The notes beneath the pieces are model-generated. The model did not search any database and was not told the origin of the DNA. It saw only the letters and a program-made list of their open reading frames with translations. A stretch of 64,000 nt of DNA, taken from the NCBI GenBank assembly GCA_963778375.1, contig CAVZTX010000014.1:9954-73953 (forward strand), written 5' to 3'. Of this stretch, positions 36,171 through 44,919 are shown in pieces (the stretch's first letter is position 1; each line of letters opens with the position of its first letter). Origin of the DNA: CAVZTX01 sp963778375. GTDB taxonomy: Bacteria > Chloroflexota > Ktedonobacteria > Ktedonobacterales > Ktedonobacteraceae. The translations under genes were made by a program, and so were the position numbers.

Positions 36171-36588
36171 ATGTCAACCGAAGAAAACAAGAGTATAATG
36201 AGGCGTGGCTATGAGGCGTTAAATCAGAGGAACCTGGCAGTCTTTGATGAGCTATCTACCCCTGGACTTCGTGTTTCACAATGCCTCGAGAAATACATGC
36301 GACCAGAAGGCTTTAAACAGTTCCTCTCGATGTGGCTCACAGCCTTCCCTGACCTGCATTTTACCGTAGAGGACATCGTCGCTGAAGGAGACACCGTTGT
36401 AGTTCGTCATCAGTTCGTGGCACTCATCAGGGCGAACTTATGGGAATCCCACCGACAGGCAAACAGATAACTTCAGCACAGGGATAGTGATTTGCCATGT
36501 CGCAAACGGGAAGGCTGTTGAGGAATGGATGAATGCTGATACCCTGGGTATATTACAACAGATTGGCGCGATAGCATCGATGGGATAA
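36171..36588 (+). pseudogene. SnoaL-like ester cyclase, two frameshifts
   Basis: A small NTF2/SnoaL-fold protein. The open frame covers MSTEENKSIMRRGYEALNQRNLAVFDEL, LSMWLTAFPDLHFTVEDIVAEGDTVVVRHQF and then goes out of register. Read in the next frame the sequence gives GTHQGELMGIPPTGKQITSA, and in the third frame GIVICHVANGKAVEEWMNADTLGILQQIGAI, the expected family ending, with TAA at 36586. Both breaks (near 36419 and 36483) look like one missing G in a run of Gs. The corrected protein would be about 139 residues. Two breaks in so short a gene favour either decay or homopolymer errors. Confidence 0.75.
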
Positions 36589-36598
36589 GGAGCAAATT

Positions 36599-36630
36599 AG
36601 GAACCTCACAGCCGTTGCTGTGAGGCTCCT
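36599..36630. terminator. Hairpin terminator between SnoaL-like and LuxR-type genes
   Basis: CCTCACAGC at 36604-36612 and GCTGTGAGG at 36617-36625 make a 9-base stem with loop CGTT, extended by AGGA/TCCT at 36599 and 36627. T-rich DNA follows. It can serve both convergent genes. Confidence 0.75.
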
Positions 36631-36691
36631 TTGACTTTACCGTCCTGTTTCATTGCAAATGAACTATCATTTTTCGTTTTTGTGCAAAGAG

Positions 36692-37249
36692 TCAGACCAG
36701 ATGGTGCTCAATAGCATAACGAGTCGCGGCGCAGCGTGAAGAAACCTGAATCTTTCCATAAATTGAGGTTAGGTGCCAGTTGACTGTGCGCCGACTGATA
36801 ACCAGCTTTTCAGCCACCTGGGCATCGGTTAGCCCCTGTGCTACGAGATGTAGTACCTCTACTTCACGTGCCGTCAGGTCGGCAGGATAGTCCGACGCAG
36901 CTATGGAGGGCTTGTATTCATCAACAGGTGGAGGAGGCGGTGCAATTGTATCACGCATAGAGACGGCAATCCGCCACAGGCGTGCTGCACGTGCTGGTAG
37001 ACCCTGTGCGGCAGCGATAATCGCTAATTCCTCTAGACGGCAGGCAATATACCATTTATAATCTAGCTCTCGAATGAATGCTGAACTCTCTTCATACAGC
37101 AGATGTGCTACCGTATCGTCACACTGATACGCAGCTATGTTTGCTAAAAAACGAAGCGATTCGGCAACCATCCTCATCTGGCCTTGCACATCTGCCTTCT
37201 CCACGTCTTGAAATGGTTCCTTCTGCGATAGCATATACATTTTTACCAC
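36692..37249 (-). CDS. LuxR-type HTH protein, C-terminal remnant of a larger regulator
   Basis: 185 residues. The end is a full LuxR helix-turn-helix (PADLTAREVEVLHLVAQGLTDAQVAEKLVISRRTVNWHLTSIYGKI). The preceding part (LEELAIIAAAQGLPARAARLWRIAVSMRDTIAPPPPPV) is the last TPR-like piece and proline linker found just before the HTH in large ATPase-LuxR regulators of Chloroflexota and actinobacteria. The NB-ARC/AAA region and receiver are absent, so this is a truncated derivative or a small paralogue. GTG is taken as start; ATG 37240 is possible. It is divergent from the XRE/NB-ARC/TPR gene. Confidence 0.65.
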   Translation of the reverse strand: MVKMYMLSQKEPFQDVEKADVQGQMRMVAESLRFLANIAAYQCDDTVAHLLYEESSAFIRELDYKWYIACRLEELAIIAAAQGLPARAARLWRIAVSMRDTIAPPPPPVDEYKPSIAASDYPADLTAREVEVLHLVAQGLTDAQVAEKLVISRRTVNWHLTSIYGKIQVSSRCAATRYAIEHHLV

Positions 37250-37484
37250 CCCTGGTACTTACAAGTATTTTCAGCATCACTCTTACTTTTTTCTGACATC
37301 CAAAGCATACCCTGAGCAATGTCCATTGAACATAAAGAGATGTTATAATTTTCTTATAATTCTCATGGATGTATCTTCATGAGTTACGATCACCAATACT
37401 ATGCTTTCTATTAGGATTATTCATTTGTTAAGGGGAGAGCCGTTGTGGAACGTTAGCAGAAAGATCATATGAGGGGGTAGCATC

Positions 37485-39977
37485 GTGGACACGAAACCAG
37501 ATTCCCGGCCTCTAGTTTCGTCTTTTCCGAAGGTGCTCAAGAGCGAACGCGAACGGCTTGGCTTAACGCAGCAAGAACTAGCGGAGAAAGTGAGTGCCTC
37601 TCCAATAAGCATTAGTAATTGGGAGCGAGGCAAAACAGTACCTAGTCCATACCATCGGCGGCTGCTCAGTGAGCTTTTTGACAAAAGCCTTAAAGAATTG
37701 GGGTTGCTCCAGGAGGATGGGGTAAGCAGGGTAAACCCACTGCAAGCGCTCCATGAGGTGCCGAGTGCGGAATTATCTACACGTATATCGAACATTCCAT
37801 ATGCACGTAATCTCTACTTTACAGGACGCACGGAGGTGCTTCAACATCTGTACGAAACGCTGCTTACCGCGAGCACAGCAGCGTTGACTCAACCCCAAGC
37901 TATCAGTGGACTGGGCGGTATCGGCAAGACACAGACAGCAGTAGAGTATGCTCATCGCTATCGCGACCACTACCAGTTGGTGCTTTGGGCAAGGGCAGAC
38001 TCGCGTGAATTGCTCATTTCTGACTTTGTCAGTATCGCCAATCTACTGAATCTACCGGGGAAAAATGACGAAGACCAAAATCGTGTGGTGCAAGTAGTCA
38101 AGCATTGGCTCGAAGACAACACGCAATGGCTCCTGATTTTAGATAACGCGGATGATCTGGAGATGACGAGTGAGTTTCTTCCCTCAGCAGGCCGAGGTCA
38201 TACGCTCTTGACGACACGTGCACAAGCTCTTGGCACGATTGCACAAGGTGTTGAGATCGAGAAGATGGAGCCAGAAATGGGAGCATTATTCCTTCTGCGT
38301 CGTGCAAAATTGCTTCCACATCATACACCTCTGGAACGTGCCTCTGCTGTCATGCAAACTGAGGCTAAAGAAATTGCCGAGATGATGGATGGACTGCCAC
38401 TTGCACTCGATCAAGCTGGCGCATTTATTGAGGAGACTGCCTGCAGCCTCGCTGACTATCTTACATACTATAGAACACGACAGGCTACGTTGCTAAAACG
38501 ACGCGGAAGATTAACGGCCAATCATACTGAGTCAGTCGCAACAACCTGGTCGCTCTCCTTCGAGAAAATTGAGCAGGCGAGTCCTGCGGCTGCTGAACTA
38601 TTGCGTCTATGTGCCTTCTTGCATCCGGATGCTATGCCTGAAGAGATCATTAGCGAAGGTGCCTCTTATCTCGGACCTATCCTTGCACCAATCGCAGCCG
38701 ATCCCATCGAATTGAATGAGGCGATCAATGAATTGCGTCGCTTCTCATTGATACGGCGTAATTCCGAGTTGAAATTCCTCAACATACATCGACTGGTCCA
38801 GGTAGTACTCAAAGACCGGATGGACGAAACCACGCAGCAGCAATGGGCTGTGCGGATTGTGCAAGCTGTCAACAGGGTATTTCCTGATGTCTCATACGAA
38901 ACATGGCCTCAATGTGAACGGTATTTCCACCAAGTACAGGTTTGTGCTGCTCTCATTGAACAATATAGTCTAGCATTTCCTGAGGCCGCACGATTACTCG
39001 ATCTAGCAGGATATTACTTACAAGAACGTGGACAATACATTCAAGCAGAGCCATTTTCCAGGGAAGCCTTAAGGATGCGAGAGCAAGTTCTGAGTTCAGA
39101 ACATCCTGATGTAGCCGTTAGTCTCAATAACCTAGCATGGCTCTATCATGAACAAGGACGATATTCCGAAGCAGAACCGCTCGCCCAGCGTACCTTAAGG
39201 ATGCGAGAGCAGGCTTTGGGTCTGGAGCACCTGGACGTGGCTCAAAGCTTGCGCACTCTGGCAGAAATTTATCACGACTCGGACAAAGATGACTTAGCAG
39301 AACCACTCTATCAAAGGGCCTTAAAGATTCGAGAGCAAATTCTGGGTCCAGAGCACCCTGATGTGGCTCAAATCCTCAAGCATTTAGGATCGCTCTATCG
39401 CATCCGAGGTGACTATACTCAAGCAGAACCACTCTACCTGAGAGCTCTAGCAATTTGTGAGCAAACTCTTAGACCGGAGCACCCCGCTATAGCGGATTGC
39501 CTCATCAGCTTAGGAGCACTCTATCGCCGACAGGGAGAGTATGCAAAGGCAGAAGCGCTTTGCTTACGAGCCTTAGCAATACGTGAGAAAACGTTCGGTT
39601 CAGAGCATCCAGAGGTTGCAACTTGTCTAGGTACGCTGGGCTCAATTTATCGTGCAAGGGGTGAGTACGACAAGGCTGAGCCGCTCTACCTGCGAGAACT
39701 TACGATCCATGAGAAAGCCTTCGGTCTAGAGGATCCGGAGGTAGCAAGCACGCTCCAAAGTTTGGCAATGCTCTATTACGATCAGGGTCGTTATACAGAA
39801 GCGGAACCACTCTTGCAGCGAACCCTTACGCTCTACGAACGAATTTGGGGACCGGAAGATCCTGATACGCTGAAAATCCTTCAATGTCTCGCAGAACTCA
39901 ATCAGGCGCAAGGTAACTATACTCAATCCCAGGAGCTACTACGGCGACAATTAGGGAACAGGAACTCGGTAGCATAA
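37485..39977 (+). CDS. XRE-HTH / NB-ARC / TPR STAND-type regulator
   Basis: 830 residues in three parts. Residues ~15-75: XRE helix-turn-helix (LKSERERLGLTQQELAEKV). Residues ~105-440: STAND/NB-ARC ATPase with P-loop GLGGIGKT (142-149), Walker B-like WLLILDNADD, LLTTRAQALG and GLPLALDQAGAFIEE (the GLPL motif). Residues ~500-825: seven to eight 42-residue TPRs (VAVSLNNLAWLYHEQGRYSEAEPL and so on). The layout is that of a ligand-triggered oligomerising switch; whether it regulates genes or acts in immunity cannot be told. The start is GTG after a G-rich ribosome site. Confidence 0.88.
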   Translation: MDTKPDSRPLVSSFPKVLKSERERLGLTQQELAEKVSASPISISNWERGKTVPSPYHRRLLSELFDKSLKELGLLQEDGVSRVNPLQALHEVPSAELSTRISNIPYARNLYFTGRTEVLQHLYETLLTASTAALTQPQAISGLGGIGKTQTAVEYAHRYRDHYQLVLWARADSRELLISDFVSIANLLNLPGKNDEDQNRVVQVVKHWLEDNTQWLLILDNADDLEMTSEFLPSAGRGHTLLTTRAQALGTIAQGVEIEKMEPEMGALFLLRRAKLLPHHTPLERASAVMQTEAKEIAEMMDGLPLALDQAGAFIEETACSLADYLTYYRTRQATLLKRRGRLTANHTESVATTWSLSFEKIEQASPAAAELLRLCAFLHPDAMPEEIISEGASYLGPILAPIAADPIELNEAINELRRFSLIRRNSELKFLNIHRLVQVVLKDRMDETTQQQWAVRIVQAVNRVFPDVSYETWPQCERYFHQVQVCAALIEQYSLAFPEAARLLDLAGYYLQERGQYIQAEPFSREALRMREQVLSSEHPDVAVSLNNLAWLYHEQGRYSEAEPLAQRTLRMREQALGLEHLDVAQSLRTLAEIYHDSDKDDLAEPLYQRALKIREQILGPEHPDVAQILKHLGSLYRIRGDYTQAEPLYLRALAICEQTLRPEHPAIADCLISLGALYRRQGEYAKAEALCLRALAIREKTFGSEHPEVATCLGTLGSIYRARGEYDKAEPLYLRELTIHEKAFGLEDPEVASTLQSLAMLYYDQGRYTEAEPLLQRTLTLYERIWGPEDPDTLKILQCLAELNQAQGNYTQSQELLRRQLGNRNSVA

Positions 39978-40161
39978 AGCGGTCGGGGCTTTAGCTCGGG
40001 GTTATACCCCCCATATCCTCACAACGCTCACGATTACATGGAAGTCACTCCACACAGTAGCACTCGCTCCCCTTGTAACCTGCACTTACGTGCTTGACTA
40101 GCCCCATCAATACCGGTATCTTAAGAGAAGATATTTTTTCAAGAAAAGAGGAGAAGAGATT

Positions 40162-40389
40162 ATGAAAAAGCCGTGGTTTCGAGAATGGGGCTGGTTGTAT
40201 TATCCTGTTTCGTGGCAAGGGATTGTACTCGTGGTGCTTGTCCTGGCCTTCTGTGTTCAGGTATTTCTGGCTGTCGATAGCCGTTCTCATTCGGTCAGCG
40301 ATACTTTCTATGGCATCTTTCCCTATGTTGTGCCAAGCTTTCTGGTGCTGATGTGGATTGCCTCTAAGACGAGCGAGCAAATACAGTAG
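40162..40389 (+). CDS. Small two-helix membrane protein
   Basis: 75 residues, not recognised. Two hydrophobic stretches, GIVLVVLVLAFCVQVFLAV and TFYGIFPYVVPSFLVLMWIA, predict a hairpin in the membrane, with an aromatic, basic N-terminus (MKKPWFREWGWLYYPVSW). GAGGAGAAGAGATT precedes the ATG at good spacing, which supports real translation. It is not obviously in an operon. Confidence 0.6.
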   Translation: MKKPWFREWGWLYYPVSWQGIVLVVLVLAFCVQVFLAVDSRSHSVSDTFYGIFPYVVPSFLVLMWIASKTSEQIQ

Positions 40390-40440
40390 AGCAAGCAACT
40401 TCAATCAATGTGCGCATCATGGGCAATCTGTAAGAAATAA

Positions 40441-40519
40441 GGCACCCACAAGGAACCGCCTCCACGAGTGGACGCACGAGTCCCCCCGCGTCCCAGGCAG
40501 AGACGATCCCTTGTGGGTG
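40441..40519. repeat. Long imperfect stem-loop element
   Basis: CACCCACAAGG at 40443-40453 is repeated in inverted form at 40509-40519, with a 55-base GC-rich interior containing TCCACGAGTGGA (palindrome) and a C-rich run. It could be a structured RNA, a terminator or a MITE relic. The rest of the 40390-40668 gap contains nothing coding that I recognise. Confidence 0.4.
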
Positions 40520-40668
40520 TCCTACTTCCGCAACACATTCGTTTCTAGACGATACGTTTCTACAAATGTAATAGTAGGATCAGTGGATGCTATTGTGGAT
40601 GGCCAAATGGCTAATTTGATATAGGTCAGGTGGCCTATTTTTGGTGGATTGAGGAAGAAGGGGATATC

Positions 40669-41355
40669 TTAATATTTGGATGCAGGAGGAAGCAGGCCAA
40701 GTTCAATAGCACGGACAGCGGCCTGGGTACGGTCGGATACACCGAGTTTGGCGAGGATGTGTTCAACATGAATTTTGATGGTGCTCACGCTTACCATTAA
40801 ATTCTGAGCAATCTCGCGATTGGTCTGTCCGCGCACAAGGAACTGAAGCACTTCAAGTTCTCGAGGGGACAGCCCGACGGAATGTAGTTCGGTTTGACTG
40901 GACGAGAGGCTAGCTAGGCGCTTGAATAAGCGGATCATGAGTTCCTTGTCCAACATTGATTCCCCACGCAGTACCTGCCAGACAGCAGAGATGAGCTCAT
41001 CCTGAGTCACGTCCTTGAACAGGTAGCCTGCTGTACCTGCCCTGAGTGCCTCCAGGAGGTAATCGGGATTTTCGTGGATTGTAATCAGAATCACGCTGGT
41101 CGCTGGACATTCCTGCTTGATAGCACGGCAGGTGGCCAGCCCATCCATTTCCGGCATGCGCACGTCAAGCAGAGCAAGGTCCGGGTGCAAACGTTGGCAG
41201 AGTGCCAGAGCTTCCCGACCATTTGTGGCCTCGCCTACTACCTCTAGCCCTGGTTGACCGCTGAGCATCTTGCGCAAGCCTGCTCTGACTAGCTCGTGAT
41301 CGTCAGCGATTACCAGCCGTGCCAACTTTCTGCCGGATAACCGATCATTGCTCAT
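40669..41355 (-). CDS. NarL/FixJ-family response regulator
   Basis: 228 residues. Receiver domain: RLVIADDHELVRAGL, phosphoacceptor Asp in LALLDVRMPEMDG, ILITIHENPDY and the switch Lys in GYLFKDVTQDEL. C-terminal LuxR HTH: LSPRELEVLQFLVRGQTNREIAQNLMVSVSTIKIHVEHILAKLGV. The ATG chosen gives MSNDRLSGRKLARLVIADD; the upstream open frame is the histidine-kinase gene read in another phase. It overlaps the kinase 3' end by 11 bases, so the two are translationally coupled partners. Targets are not visible. Confidence 0.9.
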   Translation of the reverse strand: MSNDRLSGRKLARLVIADDHELVRAGLRKMLSGQPGLEVVGEATNGREALALCQRLHPDLALLDVRMPEMDGLATCRAIKQECPATSVILITIHENPDYLLEALRAGTAGYLFKDVTQDELISAVWQVLRGESMLDKELMIRLFKRLASLSSSQTELHSVGLSPRELEVLQFLVRGQTNREIAQNLMVSVSTIKIHVEHILAKLGVSDRTQAAVRAIELGLLPPASKY

Positions 41356-43438
41356 AGGAAGCACTCCTCTCGCCGGATGTCGAGAGCGATACTTCGGCCA
41401 CAACCAGAGTGCCAACATTAGGCCGACTGGAGAGACGAAAATGCCCACCGACAAGCTCTACACGTTCTCGCATTTCGCGGAGGCCAACATGCTCACCGAA
41501 ACTCAGCTCGTGAAGTTCTGCCAGAGGATCAAAGCCACGACCCCAATCCTGTACCTCCAATAGAATCACTGAGCCCTCACGTTTCAGCGCAAGATTCACG
41601 CGCGAAGTATGAGCATGCTTGCGCACATTACTCAGGGCCTCCTGCGCTACCCCAAATAACGTTGTTTCAATTGCTGTTGGAAGGCGTTCTGGGCCGAGTG
41701 TCTCGTCGTAGGTGATCGTCCAGCCTTCGGCACGTAAGGACTTGACCAGCAGGCTCAGGGCTGTGCTCAACCCAAAGTCATCAAGGGCCGTGGGTCGTAA
41801 TCCAGCAATAAGACGGCGAGCTTCCCTGACCGACAGTTGCGCCAGTTCCATTGCTCGATCCAACTCCTGGCGAGCTTCTAGGGAGCGAGGACGATACAGA
41901 CCGGCGAAGGCCTGCAGGTGTTGATGTACACTTGCCGTCACTTGAGCCAGCCCATCATGCAGATCGTAGGCAACACGGCGGCGCTCCTCTTCGAGCAGCT
42001 TAGCCCTTTTACGCTCGATGATGTTCTCGATCATAGCTAATTCATAAATAGGTTGCCCATCCTGATTGTGCAGCATGGTCGCAGTAAGATCAGCCCAGAG
42101 GGTTTCACCATTCTTTTTCAAGTACCGTTTCTCTACCTTATAGCTGATGATTGTTCCTTTCAGTGTCTGTACAGCAAGAAGGGCGTCCTTGCCAATATCA
42201 TCGGGGTGGGTAATTGCTGAGAGACTGCGGGAGCCTAACTCTTGTTCGTTGTATCCCAACATCTCACAGAACGCTTTGTTGACTTGCAGCAGTCTGCCAT
42301 CCAGACCAACAACCGACATACCAATTGGGGCTTCTTGAAAAATTCCGCGGAAGCGTTCCTCACTTTCTTTGAGAGACCTTTCTGCTTGCTTACTCTCAGT
42401 AATATCACTCATAAACACGAGGTGACCGGTAACAGTGAGATGCCTATTGCGTTGGTAGAGGGGCGAGATATGCAGGTCAAAAAAGCGTTGGGCCTCGCCT
42501 TCACCCAGAACAATCTCTTCATGAACCTCGGTTACACTGCGATAGCGGTCGATCAAGTTGGGGAAGGGAGAGAAGATGTGAGTAAATGCCTGTCCGACGA
42601 GTTCAGGGCCAGCGCTGGCAAAGATACGTTGCGCGGACGGGTTGAGATCAATAATACGGTTCTGCTCGTCCAGTACAAGCACGGCATCGTTCATGTTCTC
42701 AATCAATACCTCACGAGCCACGGGCCGAATGTCTAATAGCCGAAAACGAAAGAGGCTTGATGCCAATGCTATACCCGTGACAGTAAACGTAAAGGGAGTG
42801 AGGTCCAAGTGCGGGAATGGACTCCATTTAAAGGTTGTCAAAACATTCCCTATCCATGGTACAGCTACGGCAATCAGTAAAGCGATTATTTGTCCCCGAT
42901 AAAGGGACGCGGTACGCATAAACGTTTGAATGAGCGAACAGATCAGGAGGGTACCAAGCAAAAGCAGCAGATAAGAATACGCGATATTGATCCAGAACCA
43001 ACTACCATACGTAAAAACCAGCGAGGAGAATGGACCACTGGTATTCAATGTGACGCTGTTATTGACCAGACCGTGCTGACTGTTGGTCCAGAGTAATAGA
43101 AGTGTGATGAGTGGTTCTAGGGCGAGGATGATAATATTGCGACGCGTCAACCATTTTGTTCGACCACTGTATTGGAGGGTAAAGATTAGCCAGGCAGTCG
43201 GCACACTCACAGCACCGAGCCATGCAAAATTATCCCAAAAGAGTTTGGTGGAGAGATTACTGCTTAACAGTTCCAAGGCATACCCAAGCGACCATTGAGC
43301 CACGGCCAACATGAGTAGACTGAAAGATAGCGCACCAGGCTTAGGACGTCGCCGCCAGGCAGAAAATGCAAGCCAGGCAGATATAACTGCCGAGGCAACC
43401 ACAGGGGACACGTAAGGGATTGACTGCCAGTGCATCAT
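41345..43438 (-). CDS. Membrane sensor histidine kinase (7TM, two PAS, HisKA_3)
   Basis: 697 residues. The first ~225 contain seven hydrophobic helices of the histidine-kinase N-terminal 7TM type (LFWDNFAWLGAVSVPTAWLIF is diagnostic). PAS 1 (IENMNDAVLVLDEQNRIIDLN) and PAS 2 with PAC (FRGIFQEAPIGMSVVGLDG, YLKKNGETLWADLTAT) follow. The HisKA_3 dimerisation helix carries the phosphorylated His in RRRVAYDLHDGLAQVTA (~492), and the ATPase domain has QEALSNVRKHA and VQDWGRGFDP. It phosphorylates the NarL-type regulator encoded just downstream. The signal is unknown. Confidence 0.9.
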   Translation of the reverse strand: MMHWQSIPYVSPVVASAVISAWLAFSAWRRRPKPGALSFSLLMLAVAQWSLGYALELLSSNLSTKLFWDNFAWLGAVSVPTAWLIFTLQYSGRTKWLTRRNIIILALEPLITLLLLWTNSQHGLVNNSVTLNTSGPFSSLVFTYGSWFWINIAYSYLLLLLGTLLICSLIQTFMRTASLYRGQIIALLIAVAVPWIGNVLTTFKWSPFPHLDLTPFTFTVTGIALASSLFRFRLLDIRPVAREVLIENMNDAVLVLDEQNRIIDLNPSAQRIFASAGPELVGQAFTHIFSPFPNLIDRYRSVTEVHEEIVLGEGEAQRFFDLHISPLYQRNRHLTVTGHLVFMSDITESKQAERSLKESEERFRGIFQEAPIGMSVVGLDGRLLQVNKAFCEMLGYNEQELGSRSLSAITHPDDIGKDALLAVQTLKGTIISYKVEKRYLKKNGETLWADLTATMLHNQDGQPIYELAMIENIIERKRAKLLEEERRRVAYDLHDGLAQVTASVHQHLQAFAGLYRPRSLEARQELDRAMELAQLSVREARRLIAGLRPTALDDFGLSTALSLLVKSLRAEGWTITYDETLGPERLPTAIETTLFGVAQEALSNVRKHAHTSRVNLALKREGSVILLEVQDWGRGFDPLAELHELSFGEHVGLREMRERVELVGGHFRLSSRPNVGTLVVAEVSLSTSGERSASYEQ

Positions 43439-43604
43439 GCTACTTCTTTCACTCTTCGCCTCTTGCTTACTTGTGATTCAGACTTTCCCTTCAGGGCATA
43501 ACTAGCCATTAAGGGATACGTCAAGAAATTAGATATGGATTACATTCTGCGCCCTCGTAGTTGCTCGCTTGATTGTTGTTCTTTCCTATGGCTGTTAAAA
43601 TAAT

Positions 43605-43635
43605 GGTGGCCTCGATCCTTTGTCAGGCCATCACC
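43605..43635. terminator. Weak GC hairpin before the M48 protease gene
   Basis: GGTGGCCT at 43605-43612 can pair with AGGCCATCACC at 43625-43635 with a small bulge. It lies in the 252-base divergent gap between the kinase and protease genes. Its position upstream of the protease start means it may be regulatory rather than a terminator. Confidence 0.3.
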
Positions 43636-43690
43636 TCAAAATGATATAATACCTCTTACAACAACACTCATCACATCAGGAGCACATCGC

Positions 43691-44875
43691 ATGGAGATAG
43701 ACATCAAACAGCCGCAACAAGTAGAACTCGATCCAGATCGCCAGAAAAAAGCACGGGAATACGCAGGTATACGCCGACGCCTTTCATATGTAAGCATGGG
43801 TATAGGAGGAGTGGGCATCATCATTTTTCTGGCAACTGATCTGAAGTTCTGGCTGCGGGATGCTTTGCATGGGTTGAGTTGGCAACCAATCTCGGGTTGG
43901 TATCCATGGCAGGTGTTGGTGTACTTTTTGATATTAATGGTGGGCTATGAGGTTCTTACGGCTCCGATTGGTTATTATAGTGGGTTTGTTCTGCCACATC
44001 GGTATGGGATTTCGACGATGACGCTGGGAAGCTGGCTGGGCGATCTTTTCAAAGGGCTGGTACTGGGTTTGGTCTTCGAGGGATTGGTTATTGAGCTGGT
44101 GTATGGATTGCTGGCTGCGCAGCCGCAGATATGGTGGCTTGAGGTGGCGGTGGTGCTGCTGTTCTTCTCGGTGATGATGGCGAATCTTGCGCCTGTGCTG
44201 CTCTTCCCGATCTTCTATAAATTTCATCCCATGCCGGAAGGGGAGTTGACGCAGCGGCTGCTGGCATTGGCCGAACGAGCTAAGACGAGGGTGCGCGGCG
44301 TGTTTACGATGCAGATGAGCAACAAGACGACTGCTGCTAATGCTGCGTTGATGGGGTTGGGCAATACACGGCGGATTGTGGTGGGCGATACGATGCTAGA
44401 TCGCTATACGCCTGATGAGATCGAAGTTGTGTTGGCGCATGAACTGGGTCATCATGTACATCATGATATCTGGAAGCTTATACTCAGCCAGTCGGTGGTG
44501 ACGCTCGGTGGACTGTATCTGGTGAACGTGGTTTTGCATTGGGCGGTTACGGTACAGCATTACCAGGGATTGGCTGACGCTGCTACTTTGCCACTGCTCA
44601 TAGCGCTGACAGCAACTTTTGGGCTGATTGTGATGCCGATCAACAATGGCTACAGTCGCTTCGTAGAATATCAGGCTGATGAGTATGCGCTGCAATCTAC
44701 TCACAAGATTCAGCCGTTCAAAAGTGCGATGACGCGCCTGGCAAACCAGAATCTCTCCGAAGTGGAGCCATCGCCAATCGTCGAATTCCTGTTTCACGAT
44801 CATCCATCAATTGGGAAGCGGTTGAAGCACGCGGATGAGTTCGCAACGAGAGAGTATGTTAAGAGTGCTTCATGA
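43691..44875 (+). CDS. M48-family zinc metalloprotease (Ste24/HtpX-like)
   Basis: 394-residue integral membrane protease. Zinc motif VLAHELGHHVHHDIW (HExxH) with the third ligand Glu probably in FVEYQADEYAL, the conserved M48 helix. Membrane helices occupy ~35-55, ~75-100, ~120-190 and ~265-320. The overall layout and the GFVLPHRYGISTMTLGSWLGD segment (compare Ste24 Y-X2-FVIE-X2-F) point to the CAAX-protease type, which in bacteria is thought to act in membrane-protein quality control. It starts after ATCAGGAGCACATCGC. Confidence 0.88.
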   Translation: MEIDIKQPQQVELDPDRQKKAREYAGIRRRLSYVSMGIGGVGIIIFLATDLKFWLRDALHGLSWQPISGWYPWQVLVYFLILMVGYEVLTAPIGYYSGFVLPHRYGISTMTLGSWLGDLFKGLVLGLVFEGLVIELVYGLLAAQPQIWWLEVAVVLLFFSVMMANLAPVLLFPIFYKFHPMPEGELTQRLLALAERAKTRVRGVFTMQMSNKTTAANAALMGLGNTRRIVVGDTMLDRYTPDEIEVVLAHELGHHVHHDIWKLILSQSVVTLGGLYLVNVVLHWAVTVQHYQGLADAATLPLLIALTATFGLIVMPINNGYSRFVEYQADEYALQSTHKIQPFKSAMTRLANQNLSEVEPSPIVEFLFHDHPSIGKRLKHADEFATREYVKSAS

Positions 44876-44919
44876 CAATTAAGCACACATTATAGACAAC
44901 TGACTTTCAGCAGCAGGTA

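Noticed and set aside
36171..36470. Intact short 99-residue SnoaL-like gene
   Set aside because: The family C-terminus continues in two other frames, so the 99-residue frame is a broken remnant.
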